Source: Metopolophium dirhodum
Lineage: Eukaryota; Arthropoda; Insecta; Hemiptera; Aphididae
NCBI RefSeq assembly: GCF_019925205.1
Contig: NC_083565.1
Span: forward strand, 37,910,241-37,974,240
Length of the DNA: 64,000 nucleotides
Direction: 5' to 3'
The notes beneath the pieces were generated by a model that had not been told where the DNA came from, made no database searches, and saw only the letters and a program-made list of their open reading frames with translations. Positions 12,506 through 24,324 of this stretch are shown in pieces (positions within the stretch are counted from its first letter, which is position 1; the number at the start of each line of letters is the position of its first letter). Position numbers and translations under genes: made by a program.

Positions 12506-13420
12506 TATATGTAATTTCGTCCAGATTTGAACTTAAAAAATCAAATAACTATAAAAATAAACTCTGTTTATGTATTTTTTAGTTTTTTTGTTAACAGAAT
12601 TATCTACATACGTGAAATCTTATTTTAAATGTTCAATCCTTAGTTATAAAAGTTAACCATTTTATACATTTTCAACTACAAAATAATTATTCAATTTTAA
12701 ATTTGATAAATCTTGTCAAAATTTGATCTTTAAATGCTTATAAAAAAAATTGTACCAATGTATTTTTAATATTATTCAACTGCTATTGTAACAACACATC
12801 AGGAGCCTTGTATTAAATTTTCACACTTTTGGCCCAACAGATAACACTTTATTGATATTCATAGAAAAAAAAAAAAACTAAATAAATTTAAATATGAAAT
12901 TGTCCTTAAACAGCTCAAAACAAGTCAAAATATTTTGAAAATTTTATCAAGTATAAGAATTGATAAAATAAACATTCAGTGAAATGTTCATGTATCTACA
13001 GTTACTAATTTTTGAATTACAACAAAATAAAAAAATCGCTACATGAGAAATCAAGTGAATATCCAATGTTGTAAAAATTTGAATTCCAAGCTCATAAAAT
13101 TTTAATTTGATTTCTTCTAGGTATTTTTTTTTTTTTTGATAAAGGTAGACAAACTTATGAAGAATTTCTTATTATATTTTCAAATCTTAGATTTAAAATC
13201 AAAATGTTTTATGAACTTCTAACTCAAAATAATTTGCGAATTTTCGTAATTTTTATTTTTCACGTAAAAATACCCGTTGTTTACGGCACTTTTGAAAACT
13301 ACAGGAACAATTTTACTTTTGGCCCCCCTAAGTACCAACTAGATTCATTATTCTATCAGAAAAGATACTGTTGAAGAAATTACAAGCACTTTTACTGTCC
13401 TGAAAGGTGATGACTGTAGG
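11160..13420. repeat. Large imperfect inverted repeat (palindrome)
   Basis: Arm 1 (about 11160-12360) and arm 2 (about 12600-13420) are reverse complements with scattered differences. For example, CACCTTTTAGGACAGTAAAA near 11170 pairs with the segment near 13400, and the AAATCTAAGATTTGAAAATG region near 11740 pairs with that near 13190. The centre holds the right terminus of the element above. It looks like one full copy joined head-on to a partial copy of the same family. Confidence 0.7.
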
Positions 13421-13699
13421 GGAAATCGTTAAATATTTCACTTCTAATTGCTATGATATGGTCTTTATGGTCTTTTGTTGAGAAACATAGGTCTGGATTA
13501 TAGTCTCGTTGCCACCTCCCTGATCTAAATATACATTGATATGTACCTAAATGTGGTTTGTATGTGTTAATGATACTTAGTTCATTAATTTTAAATGGAT
13601 GGCTGTGATGTTGCTACGATCATAAGTAGTGTTTCCAATCTGGTATGTCATTTCGTATATATGTAGAGGTACCATAGCTTCTATTGTATGTGGCGGCCG

Positions 13700-13966
13700 C
13701 TAAAGAGTATCCAGAAATAGATCTTCTTTGTTGTTATTGATCTGCGTTAGAAGTAGGACCGAAATGTTATTTTCCCATGCAAATTTGGATAGATACTCAC
13801 TCTTGTCCCGACTAATACCTTCTAAATTTAATTGTAGGACTCTTAACTGAGGGCCTAGATCCCGGGTCAGTTGGCTCTGAAAAAAGCAGTTTTCAGAAAG
13901 AGGGGAGATGTTGTTGTTGTTGTTGCTGATGTTGTTGTTGTTAGTGTTAGGGGCCGGTAGATCCAT
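13700..13966 (-). mobile_element. 5' fragment of a LINE endonuclease ORF
   Basis: On the minus strand an 88-codon frame has an Asn-rich start (encoded by a GTT/AAC repeat), then LRVLQLNLEGISRDK and ISVLLLTQ. That is the first strand and helix of a LINE apurinic-like endonuclease. The frame ends at a stop near a NotI-like GC motif and the rest of the ORF is missing, so this is a truncated fragment. Confidence 0.6.
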
Positions 13967-14058
13967 AAGGACAGTTTGGCCGCCAATTTGATAGATCTTT
14001 AGCCGTTATATAACGTTGCTCAGGGTGTAATGCGAGGAGGTGATCTATCTATATACCC

Positions 14059-14365
14059 CGGAAGTCTTGTAATTTAGTGGGAAGGCGTGTAAATTAGTGA
14101 AAAGTCTTGTAATATAGACGGAAGTCTTTGGATGCAGTCGGAAGACTTGGCATTTAGGAGAATGTCTATTAATGTAGTGGGAAGACTTGTATTTTTGTGA
14201 GAAGTTTTTGAATTTAGTCGGAATACGAGGAAATTAAAGCGAATACTATTAATTTAGTGGGAAGTCTTTGAATTTAGTTGGATGTCTTGTAATTTAAGGG
14301 GACGTCTTGTAAAATAGACGGAAGTTGTTTAATTTAGGCGGAATAATTGGCATTTAGGAGAAAGT
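14059..14365. repeat. Degenerate minisatellite of about 20-21 bp
   Basis: About fifteen imperfect units on the pattern GGAAGTCTTGTAATTTAGT lie head to tail. Units differ in several positions and in length by a base or two. Confidence 0.8.
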
Positions 14366-17304
14366 ATATTGCAGGTAACTTATATATATACGCAAGTAAA
14401 CTATCAATTGCTACTATAATATTATGTATTTAGTCCATAATTAAAATAAGTACATTAAATCAACTGTTAATTAATTTTATTTTTTAGATAAACATACAGC
14501 TTCATATTATGAATATTGAACTAATTAAATTATATCGGCATGTTACACTAATAAAAAAATTATATTATTATATAACTTAACTACATAAGAATTATCTAAA
14601 TATATTTATAATGATACTAAATATAAAATAGAGAATATAATGTAATATGATTTTATTTTTTTTTTTTTTTGAGGATTGACTTTAATAATTAATTTTTATT
14701 TGATATATAGTTAATAATTAAGATTAGATTAGAGTGACATATGTATTGTATTTGATACAAAATTAATTTTCTATTTGCATATAAAAGAAACATGTAGTAA
14801 GGCACTATAAACGACTAAAATATCTTCATTTTTTTTTGTCTAGTTTGTTATTATAATATGGTAAATAAAATTATATTTGGCTGGATCTATAATATAGAAT
14901 ATTATTGAATATATATGATGCTACTGTATCCCAGTGGCTTCTCGTGGGTCTCATATGTGATGAGGTTGATATTTAGTCAATTTAAATAGATTATTCACAG
15001 CATCAGTACCTACACATTTTCCCAACGTATCGACTGAACCACAATTTTTAACAATTAATGAACAGGTCTGTTGGATACATGCCTATCAACGTCGAAGAAA
15101 TATTGGTGGAGAACTACTGCACCTGTAGAGCCGTCTTTAGTTCACGTTCACGTCATGCTTTCGTTACACTGCTTTTAACCAATACCAAGTGTGTGTTACG
15201 CACTGTCACTTCTGTTGATAATACATTGATAATAACGTACCCTCAAGTTCCTTTTTTTTGTCGTAACAGCACCACGTCATTTATTTTTTTCAGATCATTT
15301 TTTTTTTTCTTTTCTTTCTGTGTAAATCGTCGCCGATTTACGTGTGTGCGTTTTCGCCACCACTCTCTGTAGTCAGGTGTACGTACATGTTTGTATATTA
15401 TGTTGACGTTATTTTTGTCCACCGTCACCAGCACTGAAACGGGCTCTTCCGTTCTCGTGTGTGATTTCTCACCGCCCTCTCAACGCGCGACGCCAATGAT
15501 TGCACGTATGGTCACATACGTATCCACTCCAGTATCCTTGCCAGGTTCGACGGTCCCGGGTGTCACCTTCCGGATAGAGTGAGCCAAGGAGTCACATGAG
15601 ACTGATGATTAATTTTTTATAGTTTGTAAACAAAATGTAATTCCAACTTTTCGTAAGCCCGATGTTGGGTGTATAATATTTATATACTGCTTATTTGTCA
15701 CCCCATCTCCCTTGTAGGGTTACATGTATTTATGATTGTAAAATTATGTTGGTATATTAGCTTTACTGTCTCTATTCTAACATTTCTTTTTCCGGAGAAA
15801 ATCACCTCGCCTCTTGTTTAATGGGATTTGTCTTGAGCAAATAATATCAATTATTATTATTAATAACGATCGTAAAATTTTATGGTAGCTACGCATAGGA
15901 TCTTATGACCCCATTACAAACAAAACATACATACCTATTATATAAAATCTCAACTAAACAGGTTAAGAAAATCAGACAAGCAGTGAACAAACCTAACCGA
16001 TGCAAAATTATAGTAATGGAGACCAAACATCGAGACAACAGTGTGGACCTTTGGGTGGTCGGATTTTATTTCTGAAAACTGCTATGAAATCGTCGTTTAT
16101 TTTACTAGTGATCGATCTCGGCATTTGTTTTTAAGCCATTAAAGGTGGGGATATTTAACATTAAGTTTTTTTTTTTTAAACATTTATAATAATAATAATT
16201 TTGATACTAGAAACAAATCCCTCGATCAATCACTTGTAGAAAAATCAATTAAATATAATCTTTTTTCAGAATTAAAATCCATCCGTTCAATAAATGCCGT
16301 ACAATTTTTTCTAGCTTATAAGCATTTAAGACATTAACAATATCGTCAATATCTAAATGACCTCGTCTGCCAACGCTTATTGACGTTACGGACAATATGA
16401 GAACAATTATTTACTCCCACCTAATACCAAAGCGGCAAATCTATAATTTATAAACGCATCATGATAAGCCACCGCACCGACGACCGGTACCTAAACACGA
16501 ATAACGATAATATTTGAGAATGCCTGCGATATTTATACACTAAAAATATAGAAATTGATTACGAATATAATTGTTGAGTTTTAATATTTTTTACATGTTT
16601 TATCGACTATCGTCTATCAGCCTATCGCTATGCAGCTATTTATAACCATACTAATTTGTAGCAACCAGTAATCACCCATCGATTCTGGCGTCTGTCGTCT
16701 GTCGTCTGTGTGTTGCTAAGGAGTAAAAATTTAAAGATCTAAAATATGTGTATTGTGTAAAGTGTGTAAAAATATTTTTTTGTAATTATTATAACTAAAT
16801 ATTCTTTTTGTTGTATTTTTAAAACAACTAAAGATACAAGTTAATAAGATAAACTCAAATAGTTGAATTACCAATTAGTATTGGTATAAGAATTTATATT
16901 ATTATATAACTTTTCATAAATCAATATTATATAACTTATGTAAGTAATTGAATAAGAATATTTTTTACATTTGTGTTTCCCAAGTGAATAATTACAAATT
17001 TAGTTTTGTATAAATTAAGTCATTATTATTTTATTCATATCGATGACATTGATATCAATACATAAGGTATACAATTTATCATTTTTGTATATAACTTTAA
17101 ATGGGATTTTTGTTTTTTTTTTGTGTTTTTTTATAATTAGCAAAAAACCTATAAATGTACAATTTCAAATTTTATAGCTGTATTTATTATAGTAAAATAA
17201 ATAAATAAATATGAAGTATCTAGGTATTTACTGTTATGTAATCAATACAGCTAATATTTAAATTGGTTTTACAATATTTAGTATTTATATTATAACTATG
17301 TATG
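14366..17304. other. Non-coding stretch
   Basis: AT-rich sequence with short homopolymer runs. The segment at about 15120-15600 is clearly less AT-rich and holds open frames on both strands, but these contain no motif or splice pattern I recognise. No RNA gene is seen. Confidence 0.5.
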
Positions 17305-17447
17305 CGTGGTATCACCCGTATTAGACAATACGCGGAAAACCAACTATCGCCTTACCCTCGTATTCCCTAGTTAATGACATTCTCTAAAGTTAATTAGAAT
17401 AGCACTGTTAACTCGTTGAGGTACGATGGTAGGCACTTGTCAATTCT
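17305..17447 (-). repeat. Truncated 3' LTR of element A
   Basis: These 143 bp match the first part of the plus-strand LTR at 24325 onward (CACCCGTATTAGACAATACG and the following bases), with a few differences. At 17448 the match stops and integrase sequence begins after a duplicated 9-mer ACGAAGTAT (17450-17467). Pol copy B has that 9-mer once, so a filler duplication marks the deletion joint. Confidence 0.8.
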
Positions 17448-19669
17448 ATACGAAGTATACGAAGTATTTTGGCGTACCGTAGGTAGTTATTATATCGAAT
17501 AGAAAATCGATGGTTGCTGCTGCATCTGCGTTTGTAACGGCCTTTGCAAAAGCCATTTTTGTTGAATTGCAGGTAGCTACTATTAAGTATTTTTTACCTT
17601 TGGATATGGGTAGTGGTCCTAAATAATCGAAGCATAGTCTTGACATAGGTTTTGTGTCGATTAATGGAATAGGTTGTAATAGTCCTGGTTTTTTACCGTT
17701 TTGGTTTTTTGAAAGTTGACATGACGTACAGGTCTTAATGAATTTGTTTGTGTCTGGTGTCATTGTCGGCCAGTAATATTTTTCCTTTAGTCTTGCTAAG
17801 GTTTTTGTAATTCCGAAATGTGCCGATAGCGCTGACTCGTGGTAGGATTTTAGTACTATATTGACTAAATTTTTAGGTATTACTAATAAATTTTTGATTC
17901 CGTTCGGTGACCAATTTTTAAAAAATAAGATATCGTTTTTGATAATAAATTGTCTAGATTTTCTTTTGTGTTTTGAATTGTTATTTTCAGTTATTGCAGA
18001 TATGATGCCTTTGCAAAATTCGTCATTTGATTGACTTCCTTTGATTTTTCCTATATTTATTGTGTCAAAATGTATTTCTTCTGTCTCTGTAGTTTCGAAG
18101 ATTTTTTTTACTTGTAATGTGTCTAGTCTACTGGGTATCGTGATAAGCAGTCCGCGGCTGTGTTCCAAAGGCCGGGGCGATGTTTAATTTCAACGTCGAA
18201 TTCTAATAATTTAAAGATAAATTTTGTTATTCGGGATGATGGATTTTTCATCGTTTGGTAGTATTGTAAACTTGAATGGTCGCTAAATACTATTACCTTT
18301 CTGCCCAAAAAATATTCTTTAAAATAGTTCACTGCGAATACAACTGCCGACATTTCTAATTCTGTGGTAGTAAAGTTTCTTTCACCCCCTTTTAATTTTC
18401 TTGAAGCGAATGCTATAGGATGTCGTTTTCCATCATTGTCGTTTTGTTCTAAAATTCTCGAGAGTCCTTCTAACGATGCGTCCGTGGTTACAAAAACTTG
18501 GTGTCCGTCCTCAAAATGAGCTAGTACGGGGGCTGTTATTATGGCATTTTTAAAATTGTAAATGTGTTTTCTTGAGAGCTATCCCAATGAAATCTGTTTT
18601 CCTTTTTTGTTAGGTCGGTCAGTGGTGTGGCGATTTTCGCAAATTTTTTTATATACTTTCTGTAATAACTAGTTAATCCTATGAAAGCTCTTACGTCTTT
18701 AATTTTTGCTGGTGTTGGGAAAAGCGTTATCGCCTTTATATTTTTCTCCAGCGGTGTTAGTCCTATATTTGATACTTTATGACCTAATAATTCTATTTCA
18801 GTACCTTATATTACGCATTTGCTAGTTTTTAATTTTAATCCGGCTTCGTCTAGTCTTTTGAGTATTTCCTCTAATCTGGCTAATGCTACCTCAAAGTCGT
18901 TTCCGTAACAGCATATATCGTCCAAGTATGCTATCATTGTTCTATATAAAAGGTCACTGAATAAATTATTGATAACTCTTTGAAAAATTGGGCCCGAATT
19001 TTTAAAACCTTGGGGGATTCGTTTAAAGTTATATAGACCAAAATCCGTAATAAAGGCTGTTTTATCTTGGTCCTCTTTTTTCACGGGAATCTGAAAATAT
19101 ACTTGGCAAAGGTCGATAGAACTGTAATATTTTGCACCCTCTAAGCTTCTAAAAAGGTCTTGTGATCTAGGTATAGGGTGTTTGTCACTAATTGTTTCAT
19201 TGTTTAGTTTCCTATAATCTACTAAAAATCTGTATTCGCCCTTCTCCTTTTTAGGTATTAAAAATACTGGTGCCGCGTAATTACTTCGACTTGGTTCGAT
19301 AATGTCGGCTTTTATCATTTTATCAATTAACGTTTTTAATTTTTCTCTTTGAATTGGTGGTGTTCTGTATGGGGGTTGGAATATAGGTTTGTCGGATTTT
19401 AATTTTATCTCGCAGGGTTCCACGTTGGCACACCCTATATTTAATGGGTCGGACGTAAATAAATGTTTAAACCTTTTTATTAATTTTGATGCTTTCATGC
19501 GTTGATCATTTTTTAGTTCCTTAGAAATGTTTATTATTGTGCCTTGATCGTCTCTTATTTCATTCTCATGTATCATAGTTTCGTTATTTCGAGTTTTATA
19601 CTCGATGCTTTCAGTTGTATAAATGTTTAAGTTGTGATTCACATCATGTTCGTACCATATTTCGTCCAT
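17446..19669 (-). pseudogene. Element A pol: reverse transcriptase, RNase H, partial integrase
   Basis: The reverse transcriptase (19669-18806) shows FLVDYRKLN, the SSIDLCQ segment and the catalytic YLDD. It ends at an in-frame TAA where copy B has a Leu codon. RNase H follows with a frameshift near 18560 and resumes with SAVVFAVNYFKEY and FSDHSSLQYY. Integrase has the HHCC finger (H-x-GITKTLARLKEKYYWP, then CTSCQLSKN) and the first catalytic Asp in CFDYLGPL. It is cut before the second Asp, where it meets the LTR fragment. Compared with copy B, the broken positions are few, so decay is recent. Confidence 0.85.
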
Positions 19670-19827
19670 TTTTATAGAATTATTATCGATTTGTATGTTT
19701 TATTTTTAAAATCGACTATTAGGTTGTATCTAATATTAAAATCGTTTCCTAATAGTAATTTACAATTTAGTCCTTCAACGACGTATACTTTGATTTGATA
19801 TTGGCGTGTGTTGATTGTAATTATTAA

Positions 19828-20223
19828 TTATGTTGTTCCTATTTGTATCAGTTCGTTGTTGCCAGCGCCTGTTATAGTTATTTGTTCTTTGGGTTTAGTG
19901 ACTTGTTTATTTTTTATTAGGGAATAATCTATACATGATATATTTGAGCCTGTGTCTATAATTGCATTTTGTTCGTTGCCGTCTAATTTTATTTTAATGG
20001 AGAGCACTCTTTGTTTTCGTTCCGTATCTGAATCTACGCTTATATTTTGATTGCTGATTTTGATTTCATTTTTGTGTTGAATTAGCTGGTTTTTGGTTTC
20101 TATGGCTTTCTCGTCTTCTTGTATAGGCCGGTTTCGGTATTCCCTTATGTAGTTTCCGCATATTTCGCAAAACATAACGTTTCCCCCCCTCGCTCCAATA
20201 CTGTTCTTTGTCATCTTGGTCAT
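19828..20223 (-). pseudogene. Element A aspartic protease region
   Basis: The frame contains AIIDTGSNISCID, the retroviral-type aspartic protease active site, followed by a glycine flap-like ITGAGNNE. Upstream is a short Cys pair (CEICG) of unknown role. The frame overlaps the end of the OTU frame by a few bases and is shifted from it, so one frameshift separates protease from OTU. The 150 bp between the protease and the RT frame also lack a continuous frame. Confidence 0.7.
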
Positions 20224-20972
20224 CTAGTATGTCCTTGGATGTGGACAAATATTCGCAGTCTTGGACAAAATTTTGAGTACCATATTGTGGATTTGTCTGT
20301 TTTAAAATTATTGTCGGTTTTATTTTTCTCTATAGGGTTTTGTTGGGATAATTTTAAGCGATCGAAACATTCGTGTAAGAAATGGTCTACATTTTCTTCT
20401 ATAGTATTAAAGTCGGGAAAAACTGTGTTTATTGTTATGTTATTGAATTGACGAGGGTTATATGTTTCTGTTATGATTTCTGGTGTCCAATGGCAATTTT
20501 TATTGAATATCCCTATGTTTTTCCTATTTAATTTCCAGTAAATTATGGCATTTGTATATTCGGAATTTTCGTGTATTAAATATGAGTTGAGATTGAATTG
20601 GTCACAGATAAACGCTAGATCATCATCTTTAAGACAGTAGCCAGATTTGCAATTAGGAATGCCGAGCATATTTAATAATTCTACTGTCTTTCTATATATA
20701 CCATGTTGTTTAAGGCATATTCGTAGTGCGTGGGCACCACAGTCACCGTCTCCGGGTACATTTTCCGTTTTTATGAATGAACCCTCGATTTGTGAGATTT
20801 CATTTTTTAATTTTTCGTTAATTGTGTTATTGAAATTTTTCCCTAACGTGATTATCTTACTAGTTTGTGAACCATTGTTTTTAAAAGATTTATTTTGTTT
20901 TTCATCGTCATTGTTTGGTAGTAAGCATATTAAAATTTTTATTTGCGTGTCTTGAAAAATAAACTTAATCAT
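20220..20972 (-). CDS. OTU-like cysteine protease domain in element A polyprotein
   Basis: After the macro tail (first ~17 residues) comes a linker and then PGDGDCGAHALRIC at residues 73-86, the signature of the OTU superfamily. Cys78 is the likely nucleophile, with Asp75 in the oxyanion-side motif. The partner His is probably His161 in NCHWTPEI, at the right spacing and flanked by an aromatic residue. OTU enzymes are usually deubiquitinases; in a retroelement polyprotein the domain could remove ubiquitin or process the polyprotein. The domain reads through about 145 residues without a stop. It lies between the macro domain and the aspartic protease, a place with no enzyme in ordinary Gypsy elements. 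Confidence 0.75.
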   Translation of the reverse strand: MIKFIFQDTQIKILICLLPNNDDEKQNKSFKNNGSQTSKIITLGKNFNNTINEKLKNEISQIEGSFIKTENVPGDGDCGAHALRICLKQHGIYRKTVELLNMLGIPNCKSGYCLKDDDLAFICDQFNLNSYLIHENSEYTNAIIYWKLNRKNIGIFNKNCHWTPEIITETYNPRQFNNITINTVFPDFNTIEENVDHFLHECFDRLKLSQQNPIEKNKTDNNFKTDKSTIWYSKFCPRLRIFVHIQGHTR

Positions 20973-21404
20973 AGTAGAAATAACTTTCCAATCCTTTTTG
21001 TCTCGTCCAGTGCAGATTTTGGGTAATGCTTAAGTAGTAATATTATTCTCAATACAAAATTTCCTAGTGTTAGCTAGTGTTCTAAAAATGTTAGTGTACG
21101 CTGGTTTGTCGTAATATTCATTTTTTGTTATGAGATATAGAACCCATTGTCTTCCGTTTTTCAAATAAACAATTTCGGTTATTTTTTTTCTTTGGTCTAT
21201 TAAATTTTGAACGTTGTTAAATTTATTTCTAAATTGTAATGCGATCCCCTTCGACATAGTAAGGCATTGACTTGTGCAATGGCTGATTGCGATATCATTT
21301 CGTAATGATAAAATATTTACCGTCTGTTCATTGTAATCGCATAGAAAGTCGGTTCTATCGTTATTGCTGAGTAGGAATCTTTGAAATTCGTTTAGTGGGT
21401 TCAA
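20921..21404 (-). pseudogene. Macro (ADP-ribose-binding) domain in element A polyprotein
   Basis: The first 124 codons contain ISHCTSQCLTMSKGIALQF, the ligand loop of the Poa1p/TARG1-like macro subfamily, then GRQWVLYLITK and KPAYTNIFRTL. An in-frame TAA (21030-21032), one base away from a Leu codon, is followed in the same frame by ALPKICTGRDKKDW and an IKFIFQDTQIKILIC strand, the expected C-terminal part of the fold. So the domain is complete but for one nonsense change. These domains bind or hydrolyse ADP-ribose, mono-ADP-ribosyl or acetyl-ADP-ribose groups. The frame continues directly into the OTU domain. Confidence 0.75.
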
Positions 21405-21627
21405 ACTACTTATTGTTACGATGTTTTCTATAGCTTTTTCGTCATCGTCGTTAACTTCATTAGTTATTAGTTTATTTGAATTTTTTGATTTGTACCAATT
21501 TTCTACAAAATGAATATAATTATTTTTTTAAATTTTTTTATCTCTGTTAAATTTAGAGGTGTCGATTTTTAAATTGTTATATTTGTTTCCCGAGGTAGAT
21601 ATTCCGATTTTTCTCTTAACTCGGGTG

Positions 21628-23387
21628 CTATTCGTTTTTTGAAAAATTGCAATCGTTTGCATTATGTTCTTTTTCATTGCATTTGTAGCATATTATGTTT
21701 TCTCTTCCATTAAATTTTTCCGGTGTTGAGTATCTTTCTCTGCTGTTGTCCCTACTGTGCTGTTTTCTATTTGCGTCATCACCACGATTTCTGTTGTTAT
21801 ATCTATTTCTGCTTGTATCTCTGGACCTGTCGTAGGAGTTTTTCCTATCCCTTGAATAAGACCTATCTCTATTATTGCTAATTTCTCTGCTGTTATCTCT
21901 GTATTTATGGTTATTATATCTATCTTTACTACTTTCTCTGAACTTATAGTCGTTGTACCTATCGGGATAAGGACTTTTTTCCCTATAATTGTTCCTGCCT
22001 TTGTAATCTGATTTGTGTGTATATGGACTTTTGTCTCTGTTGCGTAATCTATCTTCAAAATGTACTGTCTTGTCGTATTTTTTTAAATTGTTCATTTCGG
22101 TACATAGTTGATCAATTTTGTTTTTGTAATAACTGTCTATTCCTTCTAATTTTGTATTTAAACGTTAATTTCTTGGTTGCTGTCTTTTGTTTCGGTATTT
22201 AATTAAATTACTTGTTTGTTCAAAATTTCCGTGTATTCGCTAAGTCCTGAGCTTCTTGAATTAATTCTAAATTGCATAAGTTCATATTTTTTTAAATTTT
22301 CTTTTAACTTTTTTAAGTTACTGTTGTCGTGAAGTGAAATTGCGTGTAATATAGGTTCCCTTATACCTTTTAGAATGTAAACACAAATATCTTCTTCTTT
22401 CATATCTTTGTCTACTTGACTACATAAATATTCTATTTCCGTAACAAAACTGGAAATTGACTCTAAGTCGTTTTGTTTCCTATTTTCTGATTTGTCTTTC
22501 AGTATTATAGAGTATCATATTGGTTGAAATTCGTTTATGAACTCGCTTTTTAGATTTTCCCATGACCAGTTTCTTCCTTTGTTTTCCAAGTTTTGTAAAA
22601 ATTTGTTGGCAGTATCTTTCAGAAATATTGATAAGAATTTAATTTTATTTATTTGTGCTGCTTTTTCGTATAGTCTAAGAAATGTTTTGATGTCTCCTTG
22701 TCCGGAAAAACTATCTGGTTTAATTATCATTTTTTCCATTTTGTGTTTTGGATTTTTATTTTTTAAATTATTTTGTTTTTCAGGTGTGTTTTCTATTACA
22801 AATTGTGAGTTGCTAAAGAAGGTGGTATTTAAGTTCGATTCAGTTTTAATTGGACTTTCGATATCTTCGTATATGTGTTCTTTTTTTGTTGGTTCGTTAG
22901 GATTTAAGTTTATTAAACTATTATAATTATTGTCAGAGGTTTGCTCTAAATTATTTTGATATAAAGTATTACTAGTGTTTAAAATTTTGTCTGCCTGAAT
23001 TATTAAGTTATTTGCGTTAATTTCTAAATCGTTAGTTATATTTTTAATGTCGTTAGTAATTGATTTATTTTTTGTACTATTACTTGTTTCCGGACTTGAA
23101 TCACTTAAGTTACTTTGTATGAGTAAATCGTTAATGTCGATTTTATCTTTTATTGAATTTTCTTGAACTTCGTGTTTTTGTAATTCGCTTATGGTTTCTT
23201 CAATGCCGTCTAATTCTATGATCCCTTTATAATATTTTGATAATCTAGCCCTTAGATTATCTACGGTTCCTACGCTTTTTAATTGTTTAGATTTGCATAG
23301 TTCAATAAGTTCTGATTTTTTATGTGAATAAATATCTGTTAATTTAGTAATTTTCGAACCTAAGGCTATAAGCTCTTCGTCATTCAT
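21628..23387 (-). pseudogene. Element A gag with N-terminal SAP domain and CCHC finger
   Basis: The start ATG is at 23387. Residues about 20-54 (HKKSELIELCKSKQLKSVG, then LRARL) match a SAP helix-loop-helix DNA-binding motif. After an acidic, Asn-rich linker comes a capsid-like segment (FSGQGDIKTFLRLYE to WENLKSEFINEFQP). TGA at 22515-22517 and a stop at 22203 interrupt this frame, and a frameshift follows. The last block (22095-21628) is rich in Arg, Asp and Tyr repeats and ends in one zinc knuckle, CYKCNEKEHNANDC. Overall order is that of a Gypsy gag. Confidence 0.75.
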
Positions 23388-23684
23388 ATCATATTAAGAT
23401 TTAATTGAATTAAAGAAAAATTTGTAATGAAAGAAGTTGATTTTTATTAATATATTTATACTTAACAATAACTACTTAATTTTTGAATAATTTAAGAATT
23501 TAAATTAAAATAAATTTTTTTTTTTTTTTGAAATAAACTAAATACAATTTTGAAAGACGAACGAAAATTAAACTAATAAAAAAAATTATTTAAATTATTA
23601 AAAAACTAATCTACAATCCTAATATTAATATTTAAATATATTATAAAACGTTGCTCACCTTGGCGTATATGTGTAGACGCACGG

Positions 23685-24155
23685 TTAACAAAATTGTACT
23701 CACGCGGCACAAACGTTGTCTTGTCGGTAAGACAAAAATCGAACGCGTATTTGTTAGTTAATCGGTATACACGCACACAATTGCGTTCTGGGTTTCTACT
23801 GTACCCAAAACTCTTATAACTGTTATTTTAACTTGTAAAGCACTAAAAATTTGCTCCCGGTTACACTACCAGAAATGTACAATTAGTCGCACTTCACTTG
23901 TACAAAAAAAAAACAAAAAAATATATTGGTGTACTCACGAAGTACAAGCGTTGCTTTTTCCGTAAGAAAAATTTATCGAACGCGTATGTGTTACTCACTC
24001 GGTATACACACGCACAAAATTGCGTTCTGGGTTACTACTGCACCCCAAAACACACACAAAAAGTATATTTTACTTTAACAGGTAAAAACACTAAACTTGC
24101 TCCGGGTTTTACTACCCAAAACGTACACAATTGTCGTACTTCACTTGTACAAAAA
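23685..24155 (-). repeat. Tandem ~237-bp repeats in the element A leader
   Basis: Two diverged copies (about 23685-23905 and 23920-24155) share GAACGCGTAT, CGGTATACAC and TTGCGTTCTGGGTT, 237 bp apart. A third partial copy of the CACTTGTAC segment follows. They lie between the PBS and gag. Confidence 0.7.
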
Positions 24156-24306
24156 AATTGGTGTGCCAAGGGAATTTTTCCCAGACCACACGTAAAAACT
24201 GTTGTACTTCTCGTACATAAACACTTCGAAAAATTAAACGTGCCAAGGTTGAGGTACCAGGGCACATGCACAAAAAAAAAAAAATGTCTCTGCCCGTGAA
24301 TAAGAA

Positions 24307-24321
24307 CCCCGTTGGGCGCCA
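24307..24321 (-). other. Primer-binding site of element A
   Basis: On the minus strand TGGCGCCCAACGGGG begins three bases after the LTR end. The TGGCGCCCAACG core is the tRNA-Lys-type site used by Gypsy-like elements. Confidence 0.75.
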
Positions 24322-24324
24322 CTC

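Noticed and set aside
15058..15582. Open frames in a less AT-rich patch, on both strands
   Set aside because: No domain, signal peptide, splice pattern or codon bias that I could support; overlapping antisense frames of similar length suggest chance.
22537..22926. 129-codon frame antisense to element A gag
   Set aside because: It is the reverse strand of the gag capsid region and has no independent support.
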